64,000 bases of DNA, taken from contig CAVRVO010000003.1 of NCBI GenBank assembly GCA_963724625.1, forward strand, positions 124,001-188,000. The letters are read 5' to 3'. The stretch is from DATBVX01 sp963724625. GTDB taxonomy: Bacteria; Pseudomonadota; Gammaproteobacteria; Steroidobacterales; Steroidobacteraceae. The translations under genes were made by a program, and so were the position numbers. The notes under the pieces are model-generated. The model saw only the letters and a list, made by a program, of their open reading frames with translations. It made no database searches and was not told the origin of the DNA. Within the stretch, counting starts at the first letter, position 1. Each line of letters begins with the position of its first letter. Of the stretch, positions 45,217 to 54,444 are shown in pieces.

Positions 45217-45660
45217 TCACGTTGCCACAGCCGGCGCGTCGAACATGACCTGGAGCGGCAGTTCGTCCACCTGGCGGGACTCGCCGTCGGTCACGTGAAA
45301 GATTCGATAGAGGTAGGTGCCTTCGTTCGTGATCGGTAAGACATTGATATTGAACGCGGAGCGCGAACGCCTGCCGCGTTCCAGGCTGACCTCCGCCCGG
45401 GATGAGCCGATTTCTGCGCCCTGAGCATCGAAAAGCCGGCATTCGATGACGCCTTTTTCGGGTACCGCGAAGTCCGAGCGTTCGGTCTGCACCACCAGCA
45501 CCGACTGAATCTGCGCTGCCGCCGGCTTGCCGGCAGCGAGCGCGTCGCTCACTGCGTTCTTTGGTAGATGCAGCTCATCAATGATGCCGAACAGCGTGAC
45601 GTTGCTCGATCGCTGATCGATCGAGAACCTTTCGCACAACAGGGTCCAACGGTGTTTCAA
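45217..45660 (-). CDS. Small protein of the DUF6941 type (unknown function)
   Basis: 147 residues from TTG 45660, with AGGAG 5 bp upstream; longer in-frame extension is non-coding in character. The sequence (HRWTLLCERFSIDQRSSNVTL, FGIIDELHLP, FNINVLPITNEGTYLYRIF) is a mostly beta-strand domain like cytoplasmic DUF6941 proteins; I am not certain of the family name. It follows the OmpA gene by 13 bp on the same strand. Confidence 0.6.
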   Translation of the reverse strand: MKHRWTLLCERFSIDQRSSNVTLFGIIDELHLPKNAVSDALAAGKPAAAQIQSVLVVQTERSDFAVPEKGVIECRLFDAQGAEIGSSRAEVSLERGRRSRSAFNINVLPITNEGTYLYRIFHVTDGESRQVDELPLQVMFDAPAVAT

Positions 45661-45673
45661 GGATGCTCCTGTC

Positions 45674-46820
45674 TCAGCCCGAGTCCGTCCGCCGCAGGAC
45701 GACCCGACGATTCTGCGCGCGGCCTTCCGGCGTCGAGTTGTCTGCGACCGGTTGCGACTCACCGAGGCCTCGCGCCTCGAGACGTGACGGATCGATGCCC
45801 ATGCTGATGATGTAATCGCGCACGGCTTTGGCTCTTTCCTCCGATAGGCGCTGGTTGTAGGCGTCGGAGCCGTTCGCGTCGGTATGTCCCTCGATGACGC
45901 CGGTTGCTGTTGGCACCGCCTTCAGGAATCCCACCGCGAGATCGAGGTCCTTGAACGATTCGGGCTTGAGCTTGCTCGAGTTGTTATCGAAGAACACTTC
46001 AAGCTTACGCGTCAGGCTGCAGCCCACCGTGTCTACCTTGTCGCCGCGCGGCGTAGCGGGGCACTTGTCGCGACTGTCGCTCACGCCATCACCGTCGCCA
46101 TCCAGCTCGCAACCCACTGTGTCGACGGCTGCGCCAGCAGGCGTGCCGGGACAGCGGTCGAGATTGTCGGTAACGCCATCGCCATCGCTGTCGGCGGGTG
46201 CGGGTGCGGGTGCGGGTGGCGGGGGTGGGGGCAAGGGTGGCGCTTCTTCAGTAAGGCACGTATTTCCGCCCCAGTAGAACTGCAGCTTCAGACCCGCCAT
46301 GTAGTCGACCAGGCGATCCTGCTGTCCACCGACGAAGTCATTTCTGCCGCGCACCTCGCCGCGCAGGATCAGTCCGCGACTACAGTCCTTGGAGTGCGAA
46401 AGCGTCAAGAGCACGCCGGCGCCAAGATCGACATAAGGATTGGTCGAGTTGCTGGTCAGATCCGGGTTGTCCTCCTGACCGCCACCGCCGATGAGGATGA
46501 AAGGGGAGATCCGGGCTTCGCGATAGAACACTGCGAGAGCGTTGACACCGAACGATGTGATCTCGAGGTCATTACCGCCGGCGCCGTCAAACTTGCCAAG
46601 CCACGCGTCGGCCTCGATGTTCCAGTACTTGTTGACAGCCTTGCCGAAGGCGAGGTTGGCGCCCCAGTCGTCATCGACGCTGCGATTGTCGTCCATCCAC
46701 ATCGCGTGCACGCCCGGCGCCAACGTACCAGCTACCCTCAGGCTGGCCGGCGCGCACGCCGCTGGACGCGACCAGCGCGAGACCTGTCACAACGAGCGTC
46801 GCTGTGTACTTGGCGTTCAT
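45674..46820 (-). pseudogene. OmpA-family outer-membrane protein, frameshifted near the N-terminus
   Basis: About 381 residues if restored. ATG 46820, with GGAGAG upstream, gives the signal peptide MNAKYTATLVVTGLALVASS and GSWYV. At about 46725 one extra T (tacgtTggcg) shifts the frame; removal gives WYVAPGVHAMWMDD and an intact 8-strand beta-barrel. A Pro-rich hinge follows, then two thrombospondin type-3-like Ca-binding repeats (DSDGDGVTDNLDRCPGTP, DGDGDGVSDSRDKCP), and an OmpA C-terminal peptidoglycan-binding domain (EGHTDANGSDAYNQRLSEER). Structural tether between outer membrane and cell wall. Confidence 0.85.
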
Positions 46821-46938
46821 CGCACTCTCCCTGTTCGAACCTTGGGCGCAGGCTCTTGTTGAAGCGTTGTCGCGCCTGCGGTCGGGCCGGAATCTTAGCT
46901 TAAGAGATGCCGGACCGGGTGGTCCGAAGGGCGGGGCG

Positions 46939-47430
46939 CTAGGCAGGGCCGAAGGCGGGGTGGATCACGCGGTCGCCGCTGTGGATACCGAGCCGCTCGG
47001 CTTCTCCGCCGGCGATTTCGATGACCCCGGTGACTACACCCATGGAACTGATCGTTGCCAGGGATTCGGGTTTTGCCTTGGGGGCGATACGTATGACCCG
47101 TCCATCGGCGGCGACGAACAGCATGTCGAGCGAAATGCGAGTGTTTTTCATCCACATGCTGACGGTCTGTGGCTGTGGAAACACGAACAGCATTCCGGTC
47201 ATTGGGTGCAACTCGGTCACGAACATCAGTCCCTGCTGGCGACGCGACGGCGTATCGGCAACCCACACCGTGAGTTCGTGGAGCTTCTGACCACTTTGGA
47301 TCTCGAGCTGCGAGCGGGGAAACGAGCTCAACGGCTCGTGGTCGGCTTCCTGCGCCGCGGCGATTCCCGCGGCGCACGCGAGTACTGCAATCCAGGCCAC
47401 AACGCGCGCGACCAGCCGAGTGATGCTCAT
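46939..47430 (-). CDS. DUF192-family secreted protein
   Basis: 163 residues, signal peptide MSITRLVARVVAWIAVLACAAG, then a DUF192 domain: LTVWVADTPSRRQQGLMFV, GMLFVFPQPQTVSMWMKNT, ISLDMLFVAADGRVIRI and VIEIAGGEAERLGI. The biochemical role of DUF192 is unknown. Start ATG 47430 overlaps the upstream stop (ATGA), so it is coupled to the hypothetical protein before it. Confidence 0.85.
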   Translation of the reverse strand: MSITRLVARVVAWIAVLACAAGIAAAQEADHEPLSSFPRSQLEIQSGQKLHELTVWVADTPSRRQQGLMFVTELHPMTGMLFVFPQPQTVSMWMKNTRISLDMLFVAADGRVIRIAPKAKPESLATISSMGVVTGVIEIAGGEAERLGIHSGDRVIHPAFGPA

Positions 47431-48053
47431 GAGGTATGGGCTTCGGAGTTGGAAGGGTCGACACCCGTGTAGATGACCTGGCCCGCAAAGTCAAAAGTGC
47501 TCATCAGCACGCTGGCATCTCCGCCGACCGCGTGAGCGGGCTGGATGCAGAAACCGCGGCCGGTGACCCGGTAGGTGCGTGATTCCTTGCGCCAGGGCGT
47601 GATCAACTGCTGCCTGAGGTCGTCGATCGTGCACTTGTCGTCGCCCAGCGTGCCGTAAATGCGCGCACGACCTTCCTCGATGATCGTGACATTCGCCGGC
47701 AGCACGCGACCCGAGCTGCTCTCACTCAGTCCCGCAACACCGAGCACGATCACGAGCCGCTGCTCGCCGCCCTCGAGTGCGTGGCTGAAGCTGAGACGCA
47801 CCCCGTTCCCGTTCGGGCGAGGCATGCCCTCGCACTGCGTTTCGGAATTGTCCCAGTCGATTTTCAGCTCGAGCGCACCGTCAAGTCGTGCGCGCAGAAA
47901 GCCATCACCCGAAGCCAGGCATCCACCGCTTGCAATCTTGGCGGCGGGTGCGTCTTGAAGCAGCGGTTTGGGCGCGGGCCGCTGTCGTGCGACAAGCACT
48001 GCGAGCCCAATGACCGCGAGAAGCGTGCCGACGATCGCGAGCGTGCGTTTCAA
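47427..48053 (-). CDS. Membrane-anchored periplasmic protein, unknown function
   Basis: 208 residues with an N-terminal uncleaved-type signal/anchor (MKRTLAIVGTLLAVIGLAVLVA). The mature part has four Cys residues (GGCLASGDG, TQCEGMPRP, DKCTIDDLR, GFCIQPAHA), spaced for two disulphides, and beta-strand character. I do not recognise the family. Coupled by ATGA to the DUF192 gene. Confidence 0.65.
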   Translation of the reverse strand: MKRTLAIVGTLLAVIGLAVLVARQRPAPKPLLQDAPAAKIASGGCLASGDGFLRARLDGALELKIDWDNSETQCEGMPRPNGNGVRLSFSHALEGGEQRLVIVLGVAGLSESSSGRVLPANVTIIEEGRARIYGTLGDDKCTIDDLRQQLITPWRKESRTYRVTGRGFCIQPAHAVGGDASVLMSTFDFAGQVIYTGVDPSNSEAHTS

Positions 48054-48084
48054 TCCACGTTCCGTAGCTGCGCTGACGAGGACG

Positions 48085-48987
48085 CTAGCTTACCGGACGC
48101 ACCAGCAATGCCTTGGCAAGGTGTCCGTGCAGGCTGCCAATCCCCTTGGCCAGGTGCAGCATCAGCGTGAGTACGAGAACACCAAATGCGACCGCGAAGG
48201 GAATCGCCCATGGCTCCATTCCGTTGATGTCGAGGTCACCCGAGACATGAATGAAGCCAGCCAGGTGCAAGGCCCAGAAAATCGGGCCGACGATCATGCC
48301 CAGGCCGATCGCAAGTCCCGCAGTGGCGATCGTGAAATAAGCGATGCCCAGGGGGAGCTTCAGAATCATGTAAAGGAGCGCCGTCCAGGTGTGACGATCC
48401 TTCAATATGCCCACCACGCGCTCGTACCACGGTGCCGTGGTCGAGGCGTGCGCCGGGCGTCGCGGCATGCGCGTACCGGTCAGTCCTTCCACCATGCGAC
48501 CCTCGGCCATCGCGAGCGCCCGTACCAGCCCCAGGAACAACAGAAAGAATGGGAAGCCGATGATCAGGATCATCGTGCCGGCGGAAATGGCGAGCCCAGT
48601 TACCGCCACCGTGAAGTAGGCAATGCCCGTCACCAGCGACAACAACATGAAGAACAGCGATGTGTACGCGCGCCAATCCGTGTACACGCTGAAGAATTTG
48701 CCCAATGCGCCTCGCGACGGACGGCGGGGCGGGGTGGCGAGCGCCGCGCGGACGGTCGCTTCGGTGGTTCGATAGGCATCGGCGACTTCCTCGGGCGCGC
48801 CATAGGTGCTGGCAATCAGCTCGAGAACGTCCGCTTCGGATTTCCCGGGATGCTGCGCAATCTCTGCGCGTAAGTATTCCTCGGCATCGTAGAGGGCATC
48901 CTGTTGCAGGGCCGGATCCTCGCCAGCGAGAGCGGCCTTCAGTTGCTCGAGGTACTGCTCGACGGAGCGCGGTGCGGAGCGGGACAT
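48085..48987 (-). CDS. HAAS/DUF1700-like membrane protein with putative sensor domain
   Basis: 300 residues from ATG 48987, with GGAG 9 bp upstream. The N-terminal cytoplasmic HAAS-like helical domain (about residues 5-80: RSVEQYLEQLKAALAGEDPAL, GAPEEVADAYRTTEATV) is the kind that pairs with PadR regulators. Two paired-helix membrane modules follow (AYFTVAVTGLAISAGTMILI and AYFTIATAGLAIGLGMIVGP), internally repeated. It overlaps nothing and lies 16 bp after the PadR stop. HAAS/PadR pairs are known to sense membrane or wall state; the signal here is unknown. Confidence 0.8.
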   Translation of the reverse strand: MSRSAPRSVEQYLEQLKAALAGEDPALQQDALYDAEEYLRAEIAQHPGKSEADVLELIASTYGAPEEVADAYRTTEATVRAALATPPRRPSRGALGKFFSVYTDWRAYTSLFFMLLSLVTGIAYFTVAVTGLAISAGTMILIIGFPFFLLFLGLVRALAMAEGRMVEGLTGTRMPRRPAHASTTAPWYERVVGILKDRHTWTALLYMILKLPLGIAYFTIATAGLAIGLGMIVGPIFWALHLAGFIHVSGDLDINGMEPWAIPFAVAFGVLVLTLMLHLAKGIGSLHGHLAKALLVRPVS

Positions 48988-49003
48988 CTTGAAGATCTCC
49001 TGA

Positions 49004-49414
49004 TCAGTCGGTGCGGCCACTGCTGGGCGAGGGCCGGGTAACGAGGTCGACGAAGTCGCGCGTCTGCTGCCAGATCCCCAGCCATTGCTGAAGGACCGCG
49101 CGACCTTGCTCGGTGATGCGGTAGTAGCGGCGAGGCGGGCCGGCGTAGGACGGAACGACGCGGCTTGCGAGCAGTCCGCTCGCGCTCATGTTGCGCAGGA
49201 CCGGATAGAGCGCGCCTTGCTTGACGACGTTGAGCGCGGGCGCAACGGCCTGGAGCTGTTTGGCGATCTGGTAGCCGTACAGGTCTTCGTCGGCCCGATC
49301 GAGGACCGAAAGCAAGACGAGAGCAATCAGCCCGGCATTCAGCTCGCGCTGAAACTTCTTCTCGACGGATTCGAGGCCAGCATCAGAGCCAGTTGCTTGT
49401 TCTTCTAACGCCAC
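49004..49414 (-). CDS. PadR-family transcriptional regulator
   Basis: 136 residues. The PadR winged helix is clear: NAGLIALVLLSVLDRADEDLYGYQIAKQL, KQGALYPVLRNMSASGLLAS, GPPRRYYRITEQGRAVLQQW. It is co-transcribed with the membrane HAAS protein, the usual arrangement in which the partner inactivates the repressor. The 9-bp inverted repeat just upstream (49435-49460) is a likely autoregulatory operator. Confidence 0.88.
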   Translation of the reverse strand: MALEEQATGSDAGLESVEKKFQRELNAGLIALVLLSVLDRADEDLYGYQIAKQLQAVAPALNVVKQGALYPVLRNMSASGLLASRVVPSYAGPPRRYYRITEQGRAVLQQWLGIWQQTRDFVDLVTRPSPSSGRTD

Positions 49415-49434
49415 GGGAAGCCCACGATCATCTG

Positions 49435-49482
49435 ATTAACTACAGTGCGCGGTAGTTAATACTAGTCAGTAAGTACTAGTCA
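49435..49482. promoter_or_regulatory. Putative PadR operator region
   Basis: Upstream of the PadR start: a perfect inverted repeat ATTAACTAC-N8-GTAGTTAAT (49435-49460), and abutting it two direct copies of TACTAGTCA (49460-49468 and 49474-49482) 14 bp apart. The region is AT-rich against a GC-rich background. It lies between padR and the divergent glgP gene and could control both. The assignment to PadR is inferred from position. Confidence 0.6.
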
Positions 49483-49586
49483 AGAAAAATTTAGCTACTC
49501 AAGGCGTTAAGCCAGGACCGCTTTTCAGAACACCTCAGAACCGATGCTAGACTCCGCTGCTTTCCCCCACTCCAGTCCATAGCTGA

Positions 49587-52187
49587 ATGAACTCCACCCG
49601 TTTCGTTGTCGAGGTCAACCCCGCTCTTCCCCCTGCCCTTGCTCGTCTCGCCGAGCTCGCCAGCAACCTGCGGTTCTCGTGGCACCGGCCAACCCGGGCA
49701 CTGTTTTCCTCGCTCGACCGCGAATTGTGGCGTGAGGTCGGCGGCAACCCGCGCGTGTTCCTGCGTTGTGTCGATCAGGCAGTGCTTGATCGCGCAGCCA
49801 CGGACGCTGCCTATCTGGAGCGCTACGGAAAGGTGCTGGCGGGTTTTGACACTTACCTCAACGAGATTCCGCCGCACGAGAGCCAGGCGAGTGAGGGCAC
49901 CGGACTAGTGGCGTACTTCTGTGCGGAGTACGGCTTTCATGAAAGTTTTCAGATCTACTCGGGCGGCCTCGGCGTGCTCGCCGGAGATCATTGCAAGACG
50001 GCGAGTGATCTTGCGCTGCCATTCGTCGCTGTTGGCCTGCTCTACACCGAAGGCTACTTCACACAGACGATCGACAAGGAAGGCAACCAGGTTGCTCACT
50101 ACCGCGAGCACGATCGCGCCGATCTGCCGGTAGAGCCGGCGCTCGATCGCACTGGCAAGGAAGTGCGGATCCTCTGTCGTCTGGCGCGCCGGGACGTACA
50201 CGTGCGCGTCTGGCTGGCGAAAGTCGGCCGCGTCTCCGTCTATCTGCTCGACACCAATCTCGCTGAGAACGCGCCTTCGGATCGGGAGATCACCCACAAG
50301 CTTTACGGGGGTGATGAGAACGTACGCATCCAGCAGGAGATCGTGCTCGGCATCGGTGGCGGGAGAGCCTTGCGGGCTCTCGGGCTCGAGCCATCGGTCT
50401 GGCATATCAACGAAGGACACGCGGCATTCCTGATCGTCGAGCTGATTCGCGAAAAGGTTGTACGTGGACTTGATTTCGCCGCGGCACGCGAGGCTGTAGC
50501 TGCCGGGTGCGTGTTCACTACGCACACACCCGTCGCTGCCGGCCACGACGTGTTCAGCCCGGAGCTGGTGCTCGGCCACTTGGGAGAGCTGGTTGAGGAA
50601 CTGAAGATCGACTCCGAGACGTTCCTGCGTCTGGGGCGCCCGCCACAGGGCGGCAATCACTTCAACATGACGCGCCTCGCGCTCAACGGGTCGCGCCATC
50701 ACAACGGCGTCAGCCGGATTCACGGCGGTGTGTCCGCGCGCATTGTTGCGGACAATTGGCCTGAAGTGCCCCCGGAAGACAATCCGATCGGCTACATCAC
50801 CAACGGCGTGCACTTGCCGACGTTCCTGTTTCAGCCATGGGCCGAATTCTTCGACCGGTCCCTGGGGCAGAGCTGGCGCGCGCAACTGAACGAGGAGGCG
50901 TTCTGGCAGAGGCTGTACGAGACTGCGGACGAGTCGTTCTGGGAAGTCCGGCAGGCCACCAAAGTGGAAGTACTGCAGGGATTACGTGCGCGCTTACAGG
51001 TGCAGTGCGCGCATAACAGCATCAGCGATGCGCACTACCAGCGCCTGACTCGCTTTCTCAATCCGGCCAACCCAAACGTCCTGACGATTGGCTTCGCGCG
51101 ACGCTTCGCAACCTACAAGCGGGCGACGCTCCTGTTCAACGATCTCGCGCGCCTCGCGGCCATCGTCGGCAACCCGGATCGGCCGGTGATCTTCGTCTTC
51201 GCCGGCAAATCGCATCCGGCCGATGAACCGGCGCGCAAGCTCCTGCGTGAGGTCAACTCCATCAGCATGAGCGCCGATTTCTTCGGGCGCGTGATCTTCG
51301 TCGAAGACTACGACATGGCACTCGCGCGCCTGCTGGTCGCGGGTGTCGATGTATGGCTCAACAACCCGATATCGCCACTCGAGGCGAGTGGCACTTCCGG
51401 AATCAAGGCGGCAATCAACGGCACGCTCAATCTAAGTGTGCTCGACGGTTGGTGGGCGGAAGGATTCGACGGCGAGAACGGCTGGGCGGTCGTTGCAGCG
51501 GACAACGGCAACGAGCAGGAGCGCGATCGCGAAGATGCGCAAACGCTCTATGAGTTGCTCGAAGATGAGGTGATCCCGCTCTACTACTCGCGCAACGAGC
51601 AGGGGTTCTCGCCGGGGTGGGTCGCGAAATCCAAGCGCTCGATGGCCACCATCATTCCGCACTTCAACATGCGCCCGGTGCTCGAGAACTACGTCGCGGG
51701 GCTGTACCGACCTGCAGCACAGTGTGCGCAAGCCCTGGCGAGGGATGGATTCCGGGGTGCACAGGGGTTGGCGGCATGGAAGGAGAAGGTACAGCGCGCG
51801 TGGGGCCGCGTCGGATTGCGGCATCTCGACTCGGTGCCCCGTCAACTTGACTACGGCGGTCGCCTGCAGACGCGCGTCGCCGCATTTCTCAATGGGCTCG
51901 ATCCGGGTGACGTGCGCGTGGAATTGGTATTGCAGCGTGAGCTGCCGGACGGGCGCGGTGAGCCGCCGCGCTATACCTCATTTACCAATGGCGAGGCCGG
52001 CGCCATCCCCGGCATCGTTCGCGAGCCTTTCACTTCCGCAGGCGAGCGCGACAGCGACGGTTCCCACGTGTTCCGCGTGGACTGTGCGCCGCCCTGGTGC
52101 GGACGCATGAGCGCGCAAGTGCGCATCGTTCCGCATCACGATCTGTTGTCGCACCCGTATGAACTGGGCCTGATGAAGTGGATGTGA
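49587..52187 (+). CDS. glgP: Glycogen/alpha-glucan phosphorylase
   Basis: 866 residues, GT35, of the alpha-glucan phosphorylase type with an N-terminal extension domain (RLAELASNLRFSWHRPTRAL). Pyridoxal-phosphate site EASGTSGIKAAINGTLNLS with Lys607. Also YFCAEYGFHESFQIYSGGLG and HINEGHAAFLIVE. It releases glucose-1-phosphate from glycogen or maltodextrins. It is first of the glycogen genes and convergent with glgB, whose stop directly abuts (1 bp). The upstream PadR operator region may influence it. Confidence 0.93.
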   Translation: MNSTRFVVEVNPALPPALARLAELASNLRFSWHRPTRALFSSLDRELWREVGGNPRVFLRCVDQAVLDRAATDAAYLERYGKVLAGFDTYLNEIPPHESQASEGTGLVAYFCAEYGFHESFQIYSGGLGVLAGDHCKTASDLALPFVAVGLLYTEGYFTQTIDKEGNQVAHYREHDRADLPVEPALDRTGKEVRILCRLARRDVHVRVWLAKVGRVSVYLLDTNLAENAPSDREITHKLYGGDENVRIQQEIVLGIGGGRALRALGLEPSVWHINEGHAAFLIVELIREKVVRGLDFAAAREAVAAGCVFTTHTPVAAGHDVFSPELVLGHLGELVEELKIDSETFLRLGRPPQGGNHFNMTRLALNGSRHHNGVSRIHGGVSARIVADNWPEVPPEDNPIGYITNGVHLPTFLFQPWAEFFDRSLGQSWRAQLNEEAFWQRLYETADESFWEVRQATKVEVLQGLRARLQVQCAHNSISDAHYQRLTRFLNPANPNVLTIGFARRFATYKRATLLFNDLARLAAIVGNPDRPVIFVFAGKSHPADEPARKLLREVNSISMSADFFGRVIFVEDYDMALARLLVAGVDVWLNNPISPLEASGTSGIKAAINGTLNLSVLDGWWAEGFDGENGWAVVAADNGNEQERDREDAQTLYELLEDEVIPLYYSRNEQGFSPGWVAKSKRSMATIIPHFNMRPVLENYVAGLYRPAAQCAQALARDGFRGAQGLAAWKEKVQRAWGRVGLRHLDSVPRQLDYGGRLQTRVAAFLNGLDPGDVRVELVLQRELPDGRGEPPRYTSFTNGEAGAIPGIVREPFTSAGERDSDGSHVFRVDCAPPWCGRMSAQVRIVPHHDLLSHPYELGLMKWM

Positions 52188-54410
52188 CTAGCGCCTGTCG
52201 AGCCTGAGAATCACGCCCGCGAGTGGTGGCAGCGTGAGCTCCAGGGAGCAGGGGAGCTGATGCAGTGGCAGTTGCTGCGCCTCGAGCGGCAACGGGTTAC
52301 CGAGATTACTGCCGCCGTAGTACTGCGAGTCGGAGTTGAAGATTTCCCGATAGGTGCCCATGTCAGGAACGCCAATGCGGTGCTTTGGCCGCGGCACCGG
52401 CGTGAAGTTGAGCACCACCACGATCGTTTCCTCGTCCGATAACCGCAAATAGCTCAGCAGGGAGTGAGCTCGATCCTCGCAATCGATCCAGCGGAAGCCG
52501 CGCGGCTCGAATTCAAAATGTGACAGCGCCGGGTGCTGCCGATACAGCCGATTAAGATCGCCGACCAGGCGACACATGCCAGCGCGAGCCGGGTCCCCGG
52601 CCAGATACCAGGGCAGGGCCACGCGAAAGTTCCACTCCGTCGGTTGGGCAAATTCTCCGCCCATGAAGAGCAGCTTCTTCCCGGGATAGGTCCATTGGTA
52701 CGCATAGAGGAGTCGCAGGTTCGCGAAGCGCTGCCATTCATCGCCCGGCATGCGGCCGAGCAGCGAATGCTTGAGATGCACGACCTCGTCGTGCGAGAAG
52801 GGCAGCACGAAGTTTTCGCTGTACGCATACATCATGCCGAAGGTGAGCTGTTGGTGATGGTGCGAGCGGTGTACCGGATCGTGCGACATGTATTCGAGCG
52901 TGTCGTGCATCCAGCCCATGTTCCATTTCATGCTGAAGCCGAGCCCACCGCTCGATGCCGGGCGGCTCACCATTGGCCAGTCGGTGGATTCCTCTGCGAG
53001 TGTGACGGTGCCCGGGAACTCGAGGTGCGTCACGCTGTTGAGCTCGCGTATGAACTCGATCGCTTCCAGATTCTGATTGCCGCCCTCGCGATTCGGCACC
53101 CAGTCCTCGCCCTTGCGGCTGTAGTCGAGGTACAGCATCGAGGCGACCGCATCGACCCTGAGGCCGTCGATATGAAAGTCCTCGAGCCAGGAACAGGCGC
53201 TCGAAATCAGGAAGGTGCGCACCTCGTGGCGGTCGTAGTTGAACACCAGCGTGCCCCAGTCGCGATGTTCCGCCTTGCGCGGATCCGCGTACTCGTACAA
53301 GGGGCTTCCATCGAAGCGGGCGAGGGCGTGCGCGTCGCGCGGGAAATGGGCCGGTACCCAATCGAGGATCACACCGATCCCCGCCTGGTGGCAGCGATCG
53401 ACGAGCTGTCTCAGGCCGTCGGGATCGCCATGCCGGCTGGTGGGCGCGAAGTAGCCGGTCGCCTGATATCCCCAGGAATCATCGAGAGGATGCTCGCTGA
53501 TCGGCAACAACTCGACGTGGGTAAAGCCGAGACCTTGCACATGTGGAATCAGGCGCTCGGCAATCTCCACGTAGCTCAGGAACTCCCCGTCATCTCTTCG
53601 CTGCCACGAACCCAGGTGCACCTCGTAAATCGACATCGGTGCATACAGCCAGTCGCCGGCGGAACGCCTCGCCATCCATGCATGGTCCTGCCACGTGTGT
53701 GCCGGCGGAGTCGCAACAATCGCCGCGGTGGCAGGCCGTCGCTCGAATTGCCGCCCGTAGGGGTCGGTCTTGAGGTGAATGGTGCCGTTGTCGCGATTGC
53801 GGATCTCGAATTTGTAAAGTGTTCCAGGGCCGACCCCGGGAATGAAGAGCTCCCAGACGCCGCTCGACCCGCGCACCCGCATCGGATGACGGCGACCGTC
53901 CCAGAGATTGAACGGGCCGACGACGCTGACGCGTTCTGCGTTGGGGGCCCAGACGGCGAATTGCACGCCGCCGATGCCCTCGACATCGCGGGCGTGAGCG
54001 CCGAGGAACTGATGCGCGCGCCGATGCACGCCGTTGTTGAACGCATTCAAGGTGCCGGTGTCGATGAGTGGCGCGAAGGCGTAAGGATCGGCTACCTCGA
54101 ATACGCCACCCGTGTCGTCCTGCCACGAGATGGTGTAATGGGGCGGTAACGTTCCAGGCGTGCCGTGCCAGTAGAAGAAGTCGCTCGAGCCGTGTCGCTG
54201 CAACTCGTGACTGCGGTTGGCGCGCACCTGTTTTGTCGCCGGCAGATAGACGACCAGCACTTCCTGGCCGGCCCACTGGTGTCGTCCCAGGATGGAGTGA
54301 GGATCGTGGTGCCGGGCGTCGCGGATGCGCTCGAAGTCGCGCTCCAGGCTCGCGAGCAGCTCACGCATCTCGCGCTGGCGTGTTGCAGTCATCGACTTCA
54401 AAGGTAACAT
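52188..54410 (-). CDS. glgB: 1,4-alpha-glucan branching enzyme
   Basis: 740 residues from ATG 54410 (longer frame to 54446 possible). N-terminal carbohydrate-binding domain (HDPHSILGRH; GVWELFIPGVG), then a GH13 barrel: DWVPAHFPRDAHAL, nucleophile Asp in IDGLRVDAVASMLY, acid/base Glu in VTLAEESTDWPMV and FSHDEVVH. Introduces alpha-1,6 branches in glycogen. Divergent from glgC with only 34 bp between the start codons, so at least one promoter must lie inside a neighbouring coding region, or the two share a compact promoter. Confidence 0.94.
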   Translation of the reverse strand: MLPLKSMTATRQREMRELLASLERDFERIRDARHHDPHSILGRHQWAGQEVLVVYLPATKQVRANRSHELQRHGSSDFFYWHGTPGTLPPHYTISWQDDTGGVFEVADPYAFAPLIDTGTLNAFNNGVHRRAHQFLGAHARDVEGIGGVQFAVWAPNAERVSVVGPFNLWDGRRHPMRVRGSSGVWELFIPGVGPGTLYKFEIRNRDNGTIHLKTDPYGRQFERRPATAAIVATPPAHTWQDHAWMARRSAGDWLYAPMSIYEVHLGSWQRRDDGEFLSYVEIAERLIPHVQGLGFTHVELLPISEHPLDDSWGYQATGYFAPTSRHGDPDGLRQLVDRCHQAGIGVILDWVPAHFPRDAHALARFDGSPLYEYADPRKAEHRDWGTLVFNYDRHEVRTFLISSACSWLEDFHIDGLRVDAVASMLYLDYSRKGEDWVPNREGGNQNLEAIEFIRELNSVTHLEFPGTVTLAEESTDWPMVSRPASSGGLGFSMKWNMGWMHDTLEYMSHDPVHRSHHHQQLTFGMMYAYSENFVLPFSHDEVVHLKHSLLGRMPGDEWQRFANLRLLYAYQWTYPGKKLLFMGGEFAQPTEWNFRVALPWYLAGDPARAGMCRLVGDLNRLYRQHPALSHFEFEPRGFRWIDCEDRAHSLLSYLRLSDEETIVVVLNFTPVPRPKHRIGVPDMGTYREIFNSDSQYYGGSNLGNPLPLEAQQLPLHQLPCSLELTLPPLAGVILRLDRR

Positions 54411-54444
54411 AGCCCCGCCATCTCGCCGGAGCGCAACTCGCCTC

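Noticed and set aside
45884..46903. A 339-codon plus-strand frame over ompA
   Set aside because: Antisense to clear OmpA and type-3 repeat motifs; composition typical of a shadow frame.
52533..54149. A 538-codon open frame on the plus strand across glgB
   Set aside because: It is antisense to a fully conserved glgB and has the His/Arg/Glu-rich composition of a shadow frame.
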